Notes: a model not told the origin generated them from the letters alone. DNA of 64,000 nt from Pseudanabaena biceps (GCA_013361095.1 JAATWA010000001.1:1714501-1778500), one strand, 5' to 3'. Positions 1 to 8,386 are shown, counted from the stretch's first letter. Numbers and translations: made by a program.

Positions 1-63
1 ACTTTTGCAGCAATGTTGAACTGGCATTTTAACAGGCACTTCAACATTAAATATAGCTATATT

Positions 64-116
64 AAAACCCACGAGAGAGTTGCGGCGCTCAGCGCCGCAA
101 CTCTCTCGTGGGTTTT
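64..116. repeat. Intergenic palindrome, 26-bp arms
   Basis: Perfect inverted repeat with a 1-nt centre, outer ends AAAACCC/GGGTTTT and apex TTGCGGCGCT/AGCGCCGCAA. It lies downstream of the SpoIIE-type phosphatase gene. The flank ATAAATGACTATAGCTA at about 132-148 recurs beside the palindrome at 48.5 kb, so the repeated unit is larger than the hairpin. Confidence 0.9.
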
Positions 117-152
117 TGATATGTTCTAACATAAATGACTATAGCTAAACTT

Positions 153-1523
153 TTATTCTTTGATATGCAAAACTACTAGGGTCATGTCATCAGTAAGAGT
201 ATGCCCTTCTCCGATGAAGTTTTGTACTTCTTGGAAGATATAGTCAAGAATCATTTGCGGACGGGTTACGTCTTCCGATAGAGGGAAACAGTTTTGACAA
301 GCCCAGTCTAAGGCTTTACGAAGATTTTCTTCATCAAAGCGATCGCCTTCGGGACTGGCAGCTTCTGTAAATCCATCGGTGTAATAGATCACCACATCTC
401 CCGCGCTTAGTCGAATACTGCTTTCTTCATACTTAGAGCCACTCTCTAGACCAATTAATGCGCCCATCGTATCAAGGGCGTGGACAGAACGAGATTTGGC
501 TCGCCAGTGCAAAGCGGGAGTATGAGCCGCATTACTAAAGGCAAGAATTTGAGTTTTGGGATCATATTCTGAATAGAACATGGTTACAAAGCGATGGGAC
601 TTTTCGAGATCCTCATACATCACTTCATTAAGATGTTCCAAAATTTGGCTAGGGGAATGATTATTTAAAACTTCAGCACGTAACATTCCTCTGGTCATGG
701 TCATGATTAAGCCCGCAGGCACACCCTTACCCATAACATCGCCAATCACAAATCCCCAGCGATCGCCTCTTTGGATCGGAATAAAATCATAATAGTCACC
801 ACCAACACGACTAGCTGTAGAGCATTTTGCAAAAATATCAATGCCCTGAATTTTGGGACAAGTACGCGGCAACAGTTGCCTTTGGATTTCGGCGCCGATC
901 TCCATCTCCCGATCTTGACGCTCTTTTTTAATCAGTTCTGTAGTTAGTTCATGATTTTCTAAACCCACAGAAGTTTGATCGGCAACTAGGCGCATTAGGG
1001 TGCGCTTGTTATCTGCCCAAACATAGTCAGGTTTACGACTAAAGATATAGAGGCGACCGCGCACAACATTTTTGACTAAAACCGATGTTCCAAATAAATG
1101 CACATCAGCCCCCAAATATCGGCTCACCATCTCATCAAGGGCAGTGGGACTACCTGTAAGAACTTGCTGAATGGCTCTTTCGATCGCAGTTCGCACTTGC
1201 TGTGCTTTCATGCCGCCTTGATTGCGATCGGGGCAGTGCAGAGACTCTAGGCGCATTTGTCCACTAGCCTTAAACAAAATTAGCGCACCACCATCTGAGT
1301 CAGTTACGCGACTGGCAATTAGGGGAATTAATTCTAAAAACTGGTTAAGGTTACTAAAGCTGCGGAGAGCGTAACCCAAAAAGCTCAGCAGCTCATGGAT
1401 CTTATTTTGATCCTGACTCATGCGCTTGAGCAGGTCTTTGAGATCTTTCATCACCATCACTGAGGCGTTGTCTACGTCTGGTGATGGCAGGGATCTACTT
1501 CTAGGTGGCAAGGATAGGGACAT
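153..1523 (-). CDS. GAF-domain PP2C/SpoIIE-type serine phosphatase (RsbU-like)
   Basis: Predicted cytoplasmic protein serine/threonine phosphatase of the RsbU/SpoIIE kind, which typically dephosphorylates an STAS anti-anti-sigma partner. Residues about 55-190 look like a GAF sensor domain, followed by a short helical linker. The metal-dependent phosphatase domain fills about 205-456, with the metal-binding GGDYYDF (241-247), GDVMGKGVPAG (261-271) and a C-terminal DDMT motif. The ATG start gives 456 residues, normal for a GAF-SpoIIE fusion. No anti-sigma or STAS gene is adjacent, so the target is unknown. The gene is monocistronic and has intergenic palindromes on both sides. Confidence 0.9.
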   Translation of the reverse strand: MSLSLPPRSRSLPSPDVDNASVMVMKDLKDLLKRMSQDQNKIHELLSFLGYALRSFSNLNQFLELIPLIASRVTDSDGGALILFKASGQMRLESLHCPDRNQGGMKAQQVRTAIERAIQQVLTGSPTALDEMVSRYLGADVHLFGTSVLVKNVVRGRLYIFSRKPDYVWADNKRTLMRLVADQTSVGLENHELTTELIKKERQDREMEIGAEIQRQLLPRTCPKIQGIDIFAKCSTASRVGGDYYDFIPIQRGDRWGFVIGDVMGKGVPAGLIMTMTRGMLRAEVLNNHSPSQILEHLNEVMYEDLEKSHRFVTMFYSEYDPKTQILAFSNAAHTPALHWRAKSRSVHALDTMGALIGLESGSKYEESSIRLSAGDVVIYYTDGFTEAASPEGDRFDEENLRKALDWACQNCFPLSEDVTRPQMILDYIFQEVQNFIGEGHTLTDDMTLVVLHIKE

Positions 1524-1636
1524 ACCAACGCGACAACACTAGATGGTTGGAATGAAAGCTAATTTAGTCAAATAGTGTAGCCTTAGTTGGACAAAAAGTA
1601 CGACTAAATTTTTAAGATTTTTAAGCATTGATGAAT

Positions 1637-1714
1637 TTACAGCGCTTTGCGCTAAATTAAAACCCAAAGAAGTTTTTGAAAGTGTGGCGGAGCCGCACTT
1701 TCAAAAACTTCTTT
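1637..1714. repeat. Composite repeat: mini-hairpin plus palindrome
   Basis: The conserved small hairpin TTACAGCGCTTTGCGCTAAA (1637-1656) is followed about 9 bp later by a palindrome (1666-1714) with apex GTGTGGC-gga-GCCGCAC and one G:T pair. The trailing sequence TTGTACTAC recurs after the palindrome at 44.1 kb. Confidence 0.85.
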
Positions 1715-1771
1715 GTACTACTTAAATCCTCAATAGGCTGTAAGCGCAAGGATTAGTGGGAAGAGTTGTGA

Positions 1772-2578
1772 CTAGTAGCCGATCGCATGGAGATTGGCGA
1801 TAAATCTGTTGTGTTTTAAGCGATGGATTTTTGTTTGCATAGAGCCATCGCTAAAGAGTTCCAAATGACGAAATCCAGCAGACTGATTATCAATTTGAAA
1901 ATTAGGGTTTTGTGGTTGAAATTGAACGCAGGTTGACGGTGATACGAGACAGCGCACGGAATTATGGGTAGTTTGATGGATTTTGTCAAAATCTTGGTGG
2001 GCGTGACCATTTAAGACAACTTTGATTTGTGGATAGCGATCGCATATTTCCCAAAATTGATCTTGATTGGTTAAGCAAATGCCATCCATCCAAGGTGAAC
2101 CGATGGGAATTGCAGGATGATGGAAAGCGATCAGTATGTGGCGATCGCGGGCTGCGTTAAGACTTTGGTCTAGCCAAGCTAGCTCTGCATCTGCTAAATA
2201 TCCATGCACTGCGCCGACAACTACGGAACTTAGTAACAAAATTTGCCAATTACCAATATTTAGCGATCGCTTTAAATGAACATATTTGCTAGGCAAATGG
2301 GTTTGCATGATTTGCCAATCATCATGATTGCCCGCCAGACAATAGGCGGGGATCTCATGCTTATCTAGATGATCTCGAAGTCTTTGATAGGATGCAGCAC
2401 TGCTATCTTGAGATAGATCTCCTGTTAAGAGCAGCAAATCAACTTTGGAAATATTTTGCTTAATTTCTGCTAAGACTGCTTTAAAAGAGCGATCGGTGGG
2501 AATTCCTACCAAATATTGATCAATATCTTCAAATAAATGAGTATCGGTAATTTGGGCTATGGAAATAGAACTAGACAT
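1772..2578 (-). CDS. Calcineurin-like metallophosphoesterase, CpdA/Icc type
   Basis: Predicted 3',5'-cyclic-nucleotide phosphodiesterase of the class III (CpdA) family. The family metal-ligand motifs appear in order: DTHLF near the N-terminus, GDLSQD, GNHDD, AFHHP and GHAHQD. An upstream ATG (2605) adds nine residues, but the internal ATG at 2578 is preferred because GAGGG sits about 5 nt before it and nothing like a ribosome site precedes the first ATG. That gives 268 residues, close to the usual length. The substrate could be cAMP, which cyanobacteria use in signalling, but related enzymes cleave other phosphodiesters. It is flanked by palindromes and not in an operon. Confidence 0.85.
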   Translation of the reverse strand: MSSSISIAQITDTHLFEDIDQYLVGIPTDRSFKAVLAEIKQNISKVDLLLLTGDLSQDSSAASYQRLRDHLDKHEIPAYCLAGNHDDWQIMQTHLPSKYVHLKRSLNIGNWQILLLSSVVVGAVHGYLADAELAWLDQSLNAARDRHILIAFHHPAIPIGSPWMDGICLTNQDQFWEICDRYPQIKVVLNGHAHQDFDKIHQTTHNSVRCLVSPSTCVQFQPQNPNFQIDNQSAGFRHLELFSDGSMQTKIHRLKHNRFIANLHAIGY

Positions 2579-2624
2579 AAAACCCTCGCCATCGATTTTT
2601 GGCATTTTATAGCTATAGCCAGCT

Positions 2625-2675
2625 AAGACCTAAGGAGAGTTGCGGCGCTTCGCGCCGCAACTCTCCTTAGGTCTT
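2625..2675. repeat. Intergenic palindrome, 24-bp arms
   Basis: Perfect arms around a TTC centre, outer end AAGACCTAAGG and apex GTTGCGGCGC/GCGCCGCAAC. It sits between two divergent genes, so a terminator role is unlikely for this copy. Confidence 0.9.
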
Positions 2676-2734
2676 GGCAAGGAAACTAACTGCGCCTGAG
2701 CTATTTATAGAAAATATAATTATACAAACTACCT

Positions 2735-3958
2735 ATGCTCCCTAGTAAATCTCGTACTTATCATGATCCTATTCATGGCGCAATTACGCTTAATGGTAGC
2801 GATCGCACAGAAGCTTTACTCATCCAGTTAATAGATACTCCCGAATTTCAACGCCTCCGCAGGATTCATCAGTTAGATATTGCTTACTTTACGTTTCATG
2901 GCGCAGAAGGGTCGCGCTTTACGCATTCCCTAGGTGTAATGGCGCTCACGCGCCGCGCTTTTGATGCGATCGCAACTAAGTATGCCTACCTCGAAATTCA
3001 TCGTACTGTGGTGTTAGTGGCGGCGCTACTTCATGATCTAGGTCATGCCCCCTACAGCCACGCCTCAGAGGAAGTATTTGGCAGCAATCACGAAATTTGG
3101 ACGGTGCGACTACTCAAATTTGGCAAGATTGCAGAATTATTGCGTGATTTTTCGGATGAATTAATTAGTGATTTAGAAAAAGTATTTACCAAAAGCTATG
3201 GTGTTCCATTAGTTTATCAATTAATTTCGGGTCAGCTTGATTGCGATCGCTTAGATTATTTGGAACGAGACAGTTATTTTACGGGCGCAAAGTATGGGCA
3301 GTTAGATCTAGATCGAATTTTATTAGCAATGCGTTTTGATCCAATTTCTCAAAGCTTGGTCATTGGTCGCAAAAGTATGGTCGCGATCGAGCATTACCTT
3401 ACGGTGCGCTATTTCATGTATGTGCAGATTTACAATCATCCGAAGAATCTAACCGCTAGATTTTTATTAGAGAGAATTTTTCGCCGCGCCAAGGTGTTAA
3501 TTGCCGAGAAGAATGGCGATCGCTTGTTTTGTGACCACAATATGCAGAAATGGCTAACTCAAGATCCGCAATTAATGTCCTGTGAGGAATATATTGCTTC
3601 GGATGATATTGTTTTTGCTTATCATTTTCAGCAATGGCAAAGTAGTCAGGACTCTACCCTAGCGGATCTATGTCGTCGGTTTTTAGATCGTAATTTGTTT
3701 CGAGTAACCGATATCTCAGATTTAGATGACATTCAGCAACAGGAGCTTCTTAATAGCTGGAGCGAGAAGCTAATTGCTCAAGGATTAGAGTCTAAGTACT
3801 ACTGCGGAATTAGGGTAGCGCGGACTAAGGGCTACAGCATTTATAAGCAAGGAATTAATGTGCAGACTGAGCAGGGTTTACAAGATATCGCTAAACTGTC
3901 GCCACTAGTACAGGCGATCGTGCAGCCAAGCCAAAGAACATGGCTAATTCATCCCTAG
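2735..3958 (+). CDS. HD-domain phosphohydrolase (dGTPase/SAMHD1-like)
   Basis: A 407-residue HD-superfamily hydrolase. The N-terminal signature TYHDPIHGAI is typical of the YpiP/SAMHD1-like dNTPase group. Metal ligands are visible as H64 (RFTHSLG), H100-D101 in LLHDLGHAPYSH, and a later Asp in LDCDRLDYLERD. Predicted to hydrolyse nucleoside triphosphates or another phosphoester in the cytoplasm; substrate not determinable from sequence. Starts at ATG and ends against a hairpin terminator. Intact and full length. Confidence 0.85.
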   Translation: MLPSKSRTYHDPIHGAITLNGSDRTEALLIQLIDTPEFQRLRRIHQLDIAYFTFHGAEGSRFTHSLGVMALTRRAFDAIATKYAYLEIHRTVVLVAALLHDLGHAPYSHASEEVFGSNHEIWTVRLLKFGKIAELLRDFSDELISDLEKVFTKSYGVPLVYQLISGQLDCDRLDYLERDSYFTGAKYGQLDLDRILLAMRFDPISQSLVIGRKSMVAIEHYLTVRYFMYVQIYNHPKNLTARFLLERIFRRAKVLIAEKNGDRLFCDHNMQKWLTQDPQLMSCEEYIASDDIVFAYHFQQWQSSQDSTLADLCRRFLDRNLFRVTDISDLDDIQQQELLNSWSEKLIAQGLESKYYCGIRVARTKGYSIYKQGINVQTEQGLQDIAKLSPLVQAIVQPSQRTWLIHP

Positions 3959-3999
3959 AAAAAGCTGTAGCACAAGCTGCGCGCGTGCTACAGCTTTTT
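3959..3999 (+). terminator. Hairpin terminator after the HD hydrolase
   Basis: 14-bp perfect arms AAAAAGCTGTAGCA/TGCTACAGCTTTTT with a 13-nt loop rich in GCGC, starting immediately after the stop codon and ending in a T run. The same loop sequence and trailing TTTTTGGG-GCTTGC recur after the hybrid kinase at 52.2 kb, so it belongs to a repeat family. Confidence 0.8.
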
Positions 4000-4023
4000 G
4001 GGGCTTGCTTTGTAAATAAGTAG

Positions 4024-4060
4024 ATAAGGATAGGCGGCGCGAAGCGCCGCCTATCCTTAT
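4024..4060. repeat. Palindrome overlapping the hom stop codon
   Basis: 17-bp perfect arms ATAAGGATAGGCGGCGC around GAA. The right arm contains the TAA stop of the convergent homoserine dehydrogenase gene, so a bidirectional terminator function is likely. Confidence 0.85.
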
Positions 4061-5361
4061 AAAACCCGTAATATCGTAGGAATGCTATGCATAGTTGGCA
4101 ACTCGCGAATCGCCGCGATCGCTTTTTGGAAATTACACTCACTGACCCTCTGAGTTACCACCACAATTTCAGCCAATCCATCATGAACTGTTGTCTTTTG
4201 CAAAATCGCATTCAAACTTACCGAATGCTTGCCAAAAGCAGTTCCCAAGTCGCCAATTACCCCAGGCTTGTCATGGGTTAATAGACGCGCATAAAACTGA
4301 GTGACCGTATCTGCGATCGGTGCAATTTTGGCGTAATGCTCATGGGAACAACCCATCAACTGATTGACTTGATTGGGCATAGACTTGAGGGCAGCTACCA
4401 CATTGATAATGTCTGCAACTACAGCGCTGGCAGTTGCTCCAGAGCCAGCTCCAGGGCCTGAAAATACGACTTCACCAATGGGATCGCCTTCAATGCGAAC
4501 GGCGTTAGTGACACCGTGAATGTTAGCGAGGGGATGTTGAATTGGCAACAATGTTGGATGCACCCGAATTTCGAGGCTGCTGTCATTGTTATTAGATTTA
4601 GACTTAGCTCGTTTAGCGATTCCCAATAATTTGATGGTGAAGCCTAGCTCTTTGGCATAGCCAATATCCGCACTGGTAATGGAGCGTATGCCTTCGCGAT
4701 AGATATCTTCAAGTTTGACGCGATCGCCAAAAGCAAGACTTGCCAATATTGCCATCTTATCGGCTGCATCATAGCCATCCACATCGGCAGTGGGATCAGC
4801 TTCGGCATAGCCCAATTGTTGAGCTTCGGCAAGGGTGGCATCAAAATCGGCTCCCTCAAAATACATCCGACTCAAGATGTAATTAGTCGTGCCATTAACG
4901 ATGCCCGTTAGTTCGCTAATACGATTAGCGCCGAGGCTCTGTTTTAGTGCCTGAATCACGGGAATGCCGCCACAGGCAGCAGCCTCTAACATTACATAAA
5001 CGCCTTTTTGCTTGGCTGCTGTAAAAATTTCATTGCCATGTCTGGCAATTACGGCTTTATTAGCGGTGACAATATGCTTACCATTTCCGATCGCCTTTAA
5101 TATGAGGCTCTTGGCTGGCTCAATGCCGCCCATTACTTCCACGACAATATCTACTGTTTCGTCATTGACGATCGCTTCCAAATCATCGGTAATTACAGTG
5201 GGTGCGATCGCAACATCACGTTGCTTATTTAGCGATCGCACACCTACGCGCCCAATTTCAATCTCTGGTAGCAAAGGATGCCGCCCCAAGGGATCTTGCA
5301 AAATCTTGGCGACACCCATACCAACTGTTCCTAATCCGAGAATTCCAACTTTATACGTCAC
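4057..5361 (-). CDS. hom: Homoserine dehydrogenase
   Basis: Reduces aspartate-semialdehyde to homoserine with NAD(P)H, the branch point toward threonine, methionine and isoleucine. The N-terminal dinucleotide fold shows GILGLGTVGMGVAKIL (6-21). The catalytic lysine lies in GKHIVTANKAVI. The central substrate domain carries AAACGGIPVI and ADVDGYDAADKMAIL, and an ACT regulatory domain (about 355-434, DKPGVIGDLG) suggests feedback control by an amino acid. 434 residues is the normal length. The start is GTG. Its stop codon lies within a palindromic hairpin. Confidence 0.97.
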   Translation of the reverse strand: MTYKVGILGLGTVGMGVAKILQDPLGRHPLLPEIEIGRVGVRSLNKQRDVAIAPTVITDDLEAIVNDETVDIVVEVMGGIEPAKSLILKAIGNGKHIVTANKAVIARHGNEIFTAAKQKGVYVMLEAAACGGIPVIQALKQSLGANRISELTGIVNGTTNYILSRMYFEGADFDATLAEAQQLGYAEADPTADVDGYDAADKMAILASLAFGDRVKLEDIYREGIRSITSADIGYAKELGFTIKLLGIAKRAKSKSNNNDSSLEIRVHPTLLPIQHPLANIHGVTNAVRIEGDPIGEVVFSGPGAGSGATASAVVADIINVVAALKSMPNQVNQLMGCSHEHYAKIAPIADTVTQFYARLLTHDKPGVIGDLGTAFGKHSVSLNAILQKTTVHDGLAEIVVVTQRVSECNFQKAIAAIRELPTMHSIPTILRVL

Positions 5362-5439
5362 AGTCTTAATTTATTCTGATTTATTTCAATTCCTATTAGG
5401 CTTATTGTAGTTTTTTTGGTCACCATAGCAAAACCCAAA

Positions 5440-5474
5440 AAACGAGGGGAGGCGCGACGCGCTTCCCCTCGTTT
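5440..5474. repeat. Palindrome 1 of a three-hairpin cluster
   Basis: Arms of 16 bp from AAACGAGGGGA with one G:T pair. First of three adjacent hairpins filling the hom-TPR intergenic region. Confidence 0.85.
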
Positions 5475-5543
5475 ACACCTACATATCCAAAAAGCATGAG
5501 GCGGCGCGTTGCGCCGCCTCATGCTTTTTGGATATGTAGGTGT
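5475..5543. repeat. Very long palindrome, 33-bp perfect arms
   Basis: Perfect arms from ACACCTACATATCCAAAAAG to apex GAGGCGGCGC around GTT, 69 bp in all. It directly abuts the previous hairpin with no spacer and is the longest perfect palindrome I found in the window. Confidence 0.95.
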
Positions 5544-5555
5544 TGGCATTTTTGG

Positions 5556-5590
5556 AAGCGAGTAGCGGCGCGAAGCGCCGCTACTCGCTT
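5556..5590. repeat. Palindrome 3 of the cluster
   Basis: 16-bp perfect arms AAGCGAGTAGCGGCGC around GAA, followed by CTTGGGTTT. It lies close to the stop of the TPR gene. Confidence 0.88.
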
Positions 5591-5625
5591 CTTGGGTTTG
5601 TGTACAGCGAATTGAGCTGAGACGA

Positions 5626-6156
5626 TTAAGCTGTTGGCACAACCTGTTTGCGTAAAGAAGTGAGCCTACGCTTGGCAGTTTCATTTTTTTCATCTAGCTT
5701 TAGCGCCTGCTCATACATATCGATCGCCTGTGGAAGTAACTTCTTTTTCTCATAGGCATGAGCGAGGTTATTAATCGCCGTCACATAGCCATCTTGTAAA
5801 GCGATCGCCTCTTTGTAATTTTTAATTGCTAGGTCGTACTGTTCTTGCGAAAAATAGGAAAATCCAAGAGCGTTATAGACTTCAGGCACATTATCGCCGC
5901 CTTCTTTGAGGGCTTTATTAAATAAGGTAATCGCCTGAGCGTAGAGCTTTTTGCGGAGGTAGACACTACCAAGTTGGTAGTAATCTTCTGGGGATCCTTT
6001 TTCTTTTTGCAACTTTGGTTGCAGATTAGAAATAACATTTTCGAGACTGCGGGCTTTCACAATCTGGCGGATCACTAGCCAGCTAACGCCAGCCAGAAGC
6101 ACAACTAAGGCTCCAAGATAGGCGATCGCTAATTTACTGTCCATGAGACTATCCAT
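5626..6156 (-). CDS. Membrane-anchored tetratricopeptide repeat protein
   Basis: 176 residues: one N-terminal membrane segment (about 9-27, IAYLGALVVLLAGVSWLVI) then three to four TPR motifs such as DYYQLGSVYLRKKLYAQAITL, EVYNALGFSYFSQEQYDLAI and AINNLAHAYEKKKLLPQAI, each near 34 residues. Predicted bitopic scaffold for protein-protein contacts at the membrane, with TPRs most likely cytoplasmic. Binding partner unknown. A second ATG four codons downstream is an equally possible start. Transcribed toward the three-hairpin cluster. Confidence 0.85.
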   Translation of the reverse strand: MDSLMDSKLAIAYLGALVVLLAGVSWLVIRQIVKARSLENVISNLQPKLQKEKGSPEDYYQLGSVYLRKKLYAQAITLFNKALKEGGDNVPEVYNALGFSYFSQEQYDLAIKNYKEAIALQDGYVTAINNLAHAYEKKKLLPQAIDMYEQALKLDEKNETAKRRLTSLRKQVVPTA

Positions 6157-6244
6157 AGGTATTTATTAAATTCTTTGTTAACAGATTTATCTATCATTAC
6201 ATCACGTCCATTTGTTTAGATGCTTTAAAACGTAATTTTTAATC

Positions 6245-7900
6245 ATGAGTCACCCTGCTACAGAAATTTATGATGCGATCGTGGTTGGTTCAGGAGCCAA
6301 TGGCGGTATAGCCGCCAAAGAGTTAGGCGATCGCGGTCTCAAAGTCCTTGTCTTAGAAGCAGGTCGCCATCCTAACCCCAATGAAATTGGCAATCAGGTT
6401 AGGGACATGGCAAAACGCGCCTACAATCTCACCATTTCCAAGCGTCAGTCCTATCAAGCGATGCACCCTGGTTACTGGAAAGCCAATCCTGACTTTTTTA
6501 CCGATGAAATAGATAATCCCTACACCACACCTCCCGATCAGCCATTTTCTTGGGTAAGGGGGCGACAGGTGGGCGGCAAAAGCTTAACTTGGGGCGGGAT
6601 CACATTACGAATGTCCGATTATGAATTTAAAGCCGCTAGTCGTGATGGCTACGATCGCGACTGGCCGATCGGTCATGCTGATCTTGCACCCTACTACAGT
6701 AAATTAGAACGTTTTTTTGACGTGCGGGGTAGCCAAGAAGGTTTAGCCCAGCTACCTGATGGCGACTATCAGCCCACCTTGCCCCTTACTCCTGCTGAGC
6801 AATATATGCAGCAGATCGTGGAAACCAATTGGAGCGATCGCAGACTCATTCCTTCCCGTGGTTTTGGTTTACATCGCCCCACTTCTGAAAAACCTTGGCC
6901 AGCCTATTCTAGTCTTGGTTCTTCCCTCAAGGCGGCGATCGCTACGGGGAATGTGACTTTGCGATCGGATGCTATTGTCAGCAATGTCATTTTTGATCAT
7001 GAAACTTCCAAAGCTACAGGAGTCACTTATATTGATCGCCATCAAAAAACTACTCATCAAGCCTTTGGCAGAACGGTGATCCTCTGTGCTTCCACTATTG
7101 AATCAGTAAGAATTCTGCTTCATTCCACTAAAGAATATCAACTTGGGGGATTAACTAATCCATCGGGAACTCTCGGCAACTATTTGATGGATCATGTCTC
7201 AACTTCCACCTTCTTTCTGTTGCCGAATATCCAGCCACCATCTCAACCCTTCGATCTTTCTGGCTGTGATAGTTTTTTTGTGCCTTGCTTTAGTAATTTA
7301 GAATCTCAACAAGAAAAGTTTTTGCGTGGCTATGGAATTTGGGGCGGTGTGCAACGTTTTGATTTGCCAAGAATTGTCCGTAAAGCATCAGGGTCAATTG
7401 GTTTTTTGATCGCCCACGGTGAAGTTTTGCCGCGCCATAGTAATCGAGTGCAGCTCAGTGATCAAGTTGTCGATGCATGGGGAATCCCTGTGCCTCATAT
7501 AGAATGTGCATGGTCAGAAAATGAACAGCTAATGCTAGAGCATATGCACTATCAAATTGACAAAATTATCAGTCTTTCTGGCGGTAAAAATATGAAGTTG
7601 ACGGATATATTCCATGTGCCAGTCTTTGGCAATTTTGTCAGTCAAATGGAAGAAACTATGGCTTTCTCTGCTCCCCCTGGATATTATATTCACGAAGTCG
7701 GTGGAGCAAGAATGGGAACTTCGGAAACTAATTCTGTAGTTAATCAGCATAATCAAGTTTGGGAATCCCCTAACTTGTTTGTCACTGATGGCGCTTGCTG
7801 GGTTTCGTCAGGTTGGCAGAGTCCCACTTTGACAGAAATGGCTATCACCGCGAGAGCCTGTAATTTTATTGCTGAAGAACTACGGAAGGGAAATCTTTAA
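6245..7900 (+). CDS. GMC-family FAD-dependent oxidoreductase
   Basis: 551-residue flavoprotein of the glucose-methanol-choline family. The ADP-binding fold VVGSGANGGIAAKELGDRG begins at about residue 14; GRQVGGKSLTWGG is the GMC signature; the C-terminal domain has HEVGGARMGT and SSGWQSPTLTEMAITARA, with the usual conserved His and active-site region. Predicted to oxidise an alcohol or sugar, with oxygen or a quinone or cytochrome as acceptor. No twin-arginine leader is visible, so it is probably cytoplasmic. Followed by a cluster of palindromes. Substrate unknown. Confidence 0.9.
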   Translation: MSHPATEIYDAIVVGSGANGGIAAKELGDRGLKVLVLEAGRHPNPNEIGNQVRDMAKRAYNLTISKRQSYQAMHPGYWKANPDFFTDEIDNPYTTPPDQPFSWVRGRQVGGKSLTWGGITLRMSDYEFKAASRDGYDRDWPIGHADLAPYYSKLERFFDVRGSQEGLAQLPDGDYQPTLPLTPAEQYMQQIVETNWSDRRLIPSRGFGLHRPTSEKPWPAYSSLGSSLKAAIATGNVTLRSDAIVSNVIFDHETSKATGVTYIDRHQKTTHQAFGRTVILCASTIESVRILLHSTKEYQLGGLTNPSGTLGNYLMDHVSTSTFFLLPNIQPPSQPFDLSGCDSFFVPCFSNLESQQEKFLRGYGIWGGVQRFDLPRIVRKASGSIGFLIAHGEVLPRHSNRVQLSDQVVDAWGIPVPHIECAWSENEQLMLEHMHYQIDKIISLSGGKNMKLTDIFHVPVFGNFVSQMEETMAFSAPPGYYIHEVGGARMGTSETNSVVNQHNQVWESPNLFVTDGACWVSSGWQSPTLTEMAITARACNFIAEELRKGNL

Positions 7901-7930
7901 AATTCTTCGTTGTTTTAGAGCATAAGTAGT

Positions 7931-8010
7931 ACAGAGAAATTTGTGAAAGCGCCGCAAAGCGGCGCTTTCACAAATTTCTCTGTGGCTTAAGTTAGCGCAA
8001 GGCGCTGTAA
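7931..8010. repeat. Composite repeat: palindrome plus mini-hairpin
   Basis: Perfect 25-bp arms (7931-7983, outer ACAGAGAAATTTG, apex AAAGCGCCGC around AAA), followed 8 bp later by TTAGCGCAAGGCGCTGTAA (7992-8010). This is the reverse orientation of the unit seen at 1637. Confidence 0.88.
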
Positions 8011-8029
8011 GCATAATTAATTACAAACC

Positions 8030-8076
8030 AAAACCCGTAAAGTTGCGCCCCTGCTGGGCGCAACTTTACGGGTTTT
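8030..8076. repeat. Palindrome with 21-bp arms
   Basis: Outer AAAACCCGTAAAG, apex TTGCGCCC with a 5-nt centre CTGCT. Second element of a five-hairpin cluster. Confidence 0.9.
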
Positions 8077-8086
8077 AAATAAGTAC

Positions 8087-8145
8087 ATAAAACCCAAGGG
8101 ATGAGTGGCGGTGCGAAGCACCGCCACTCATCCCTTGGGTTTTAT
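8087..8145. repeat. Palindrome with 28-bp arms
   Basis: Perfect arms from ATAAAACCCAAGGGATGAG to apex GCGGTGC around GAA. Third element of the cluster. Confidence 0.92.
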
Positions 8146-8212
8146 GCGCTAAGTAATCCTTTTATTGTGATCTACAATCAGCAAGCTTTTCAAGATAAAC
8201 TTTTTGACTACT

Positions 8213-8309
8213 TACTCCCTTCCCAGTGAAAAATGAGACGTGGCGGCGCTTCGCGCCGCCACGCTAGTTCTGGGTTTTTAATGTCTATTTTGATAGTGGG
8301 AAGGGAGTA
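8213..8309. repeat. Nested inverted repeats
   Basis: An outer pair TACTCCCTTCCCA (8213-8225) and TGGGAAGGGAGTA (8297-8309) encloses a standard short palindrome CGTGGCGGCGC-ttc-GCGCCGCCACG (8239-8263). This looks like one palindrome inserted inside another. Confidence 0.8.
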
Positions 8310-8323
8310 GGGTTATGCGATTT

Positions 8324-8386
8324 AATAAGGAACCAAATTTTTGATGGCGCGGCGAAGCCGCGCCATCAAAAATTTGGTTCCTTATT
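8324..8386. repeat. Palindrome with 30-bp arms
   Basis: Perfect arms AATAAGGAACCAAATTTTTG and apex GGCGCGGC around GAA. It is the last of the cluster in the 7901-8420 gap, which holds no gene. Confidence 0.93.

Noticed and set aside
3891..4142. 83-residue minus-strand ORF at the HD-hom junction
   Set aside because: Overlaps two real gene ends and two hairpins. Out-of-frame shadow.
5358..5693. 111-residue minus-strand ORF
   Set aside because: It covers the three-palindrome cluster and overlaps the hom and TPR genes. Its Arg/Ala-rich product comes from repeat sequence.
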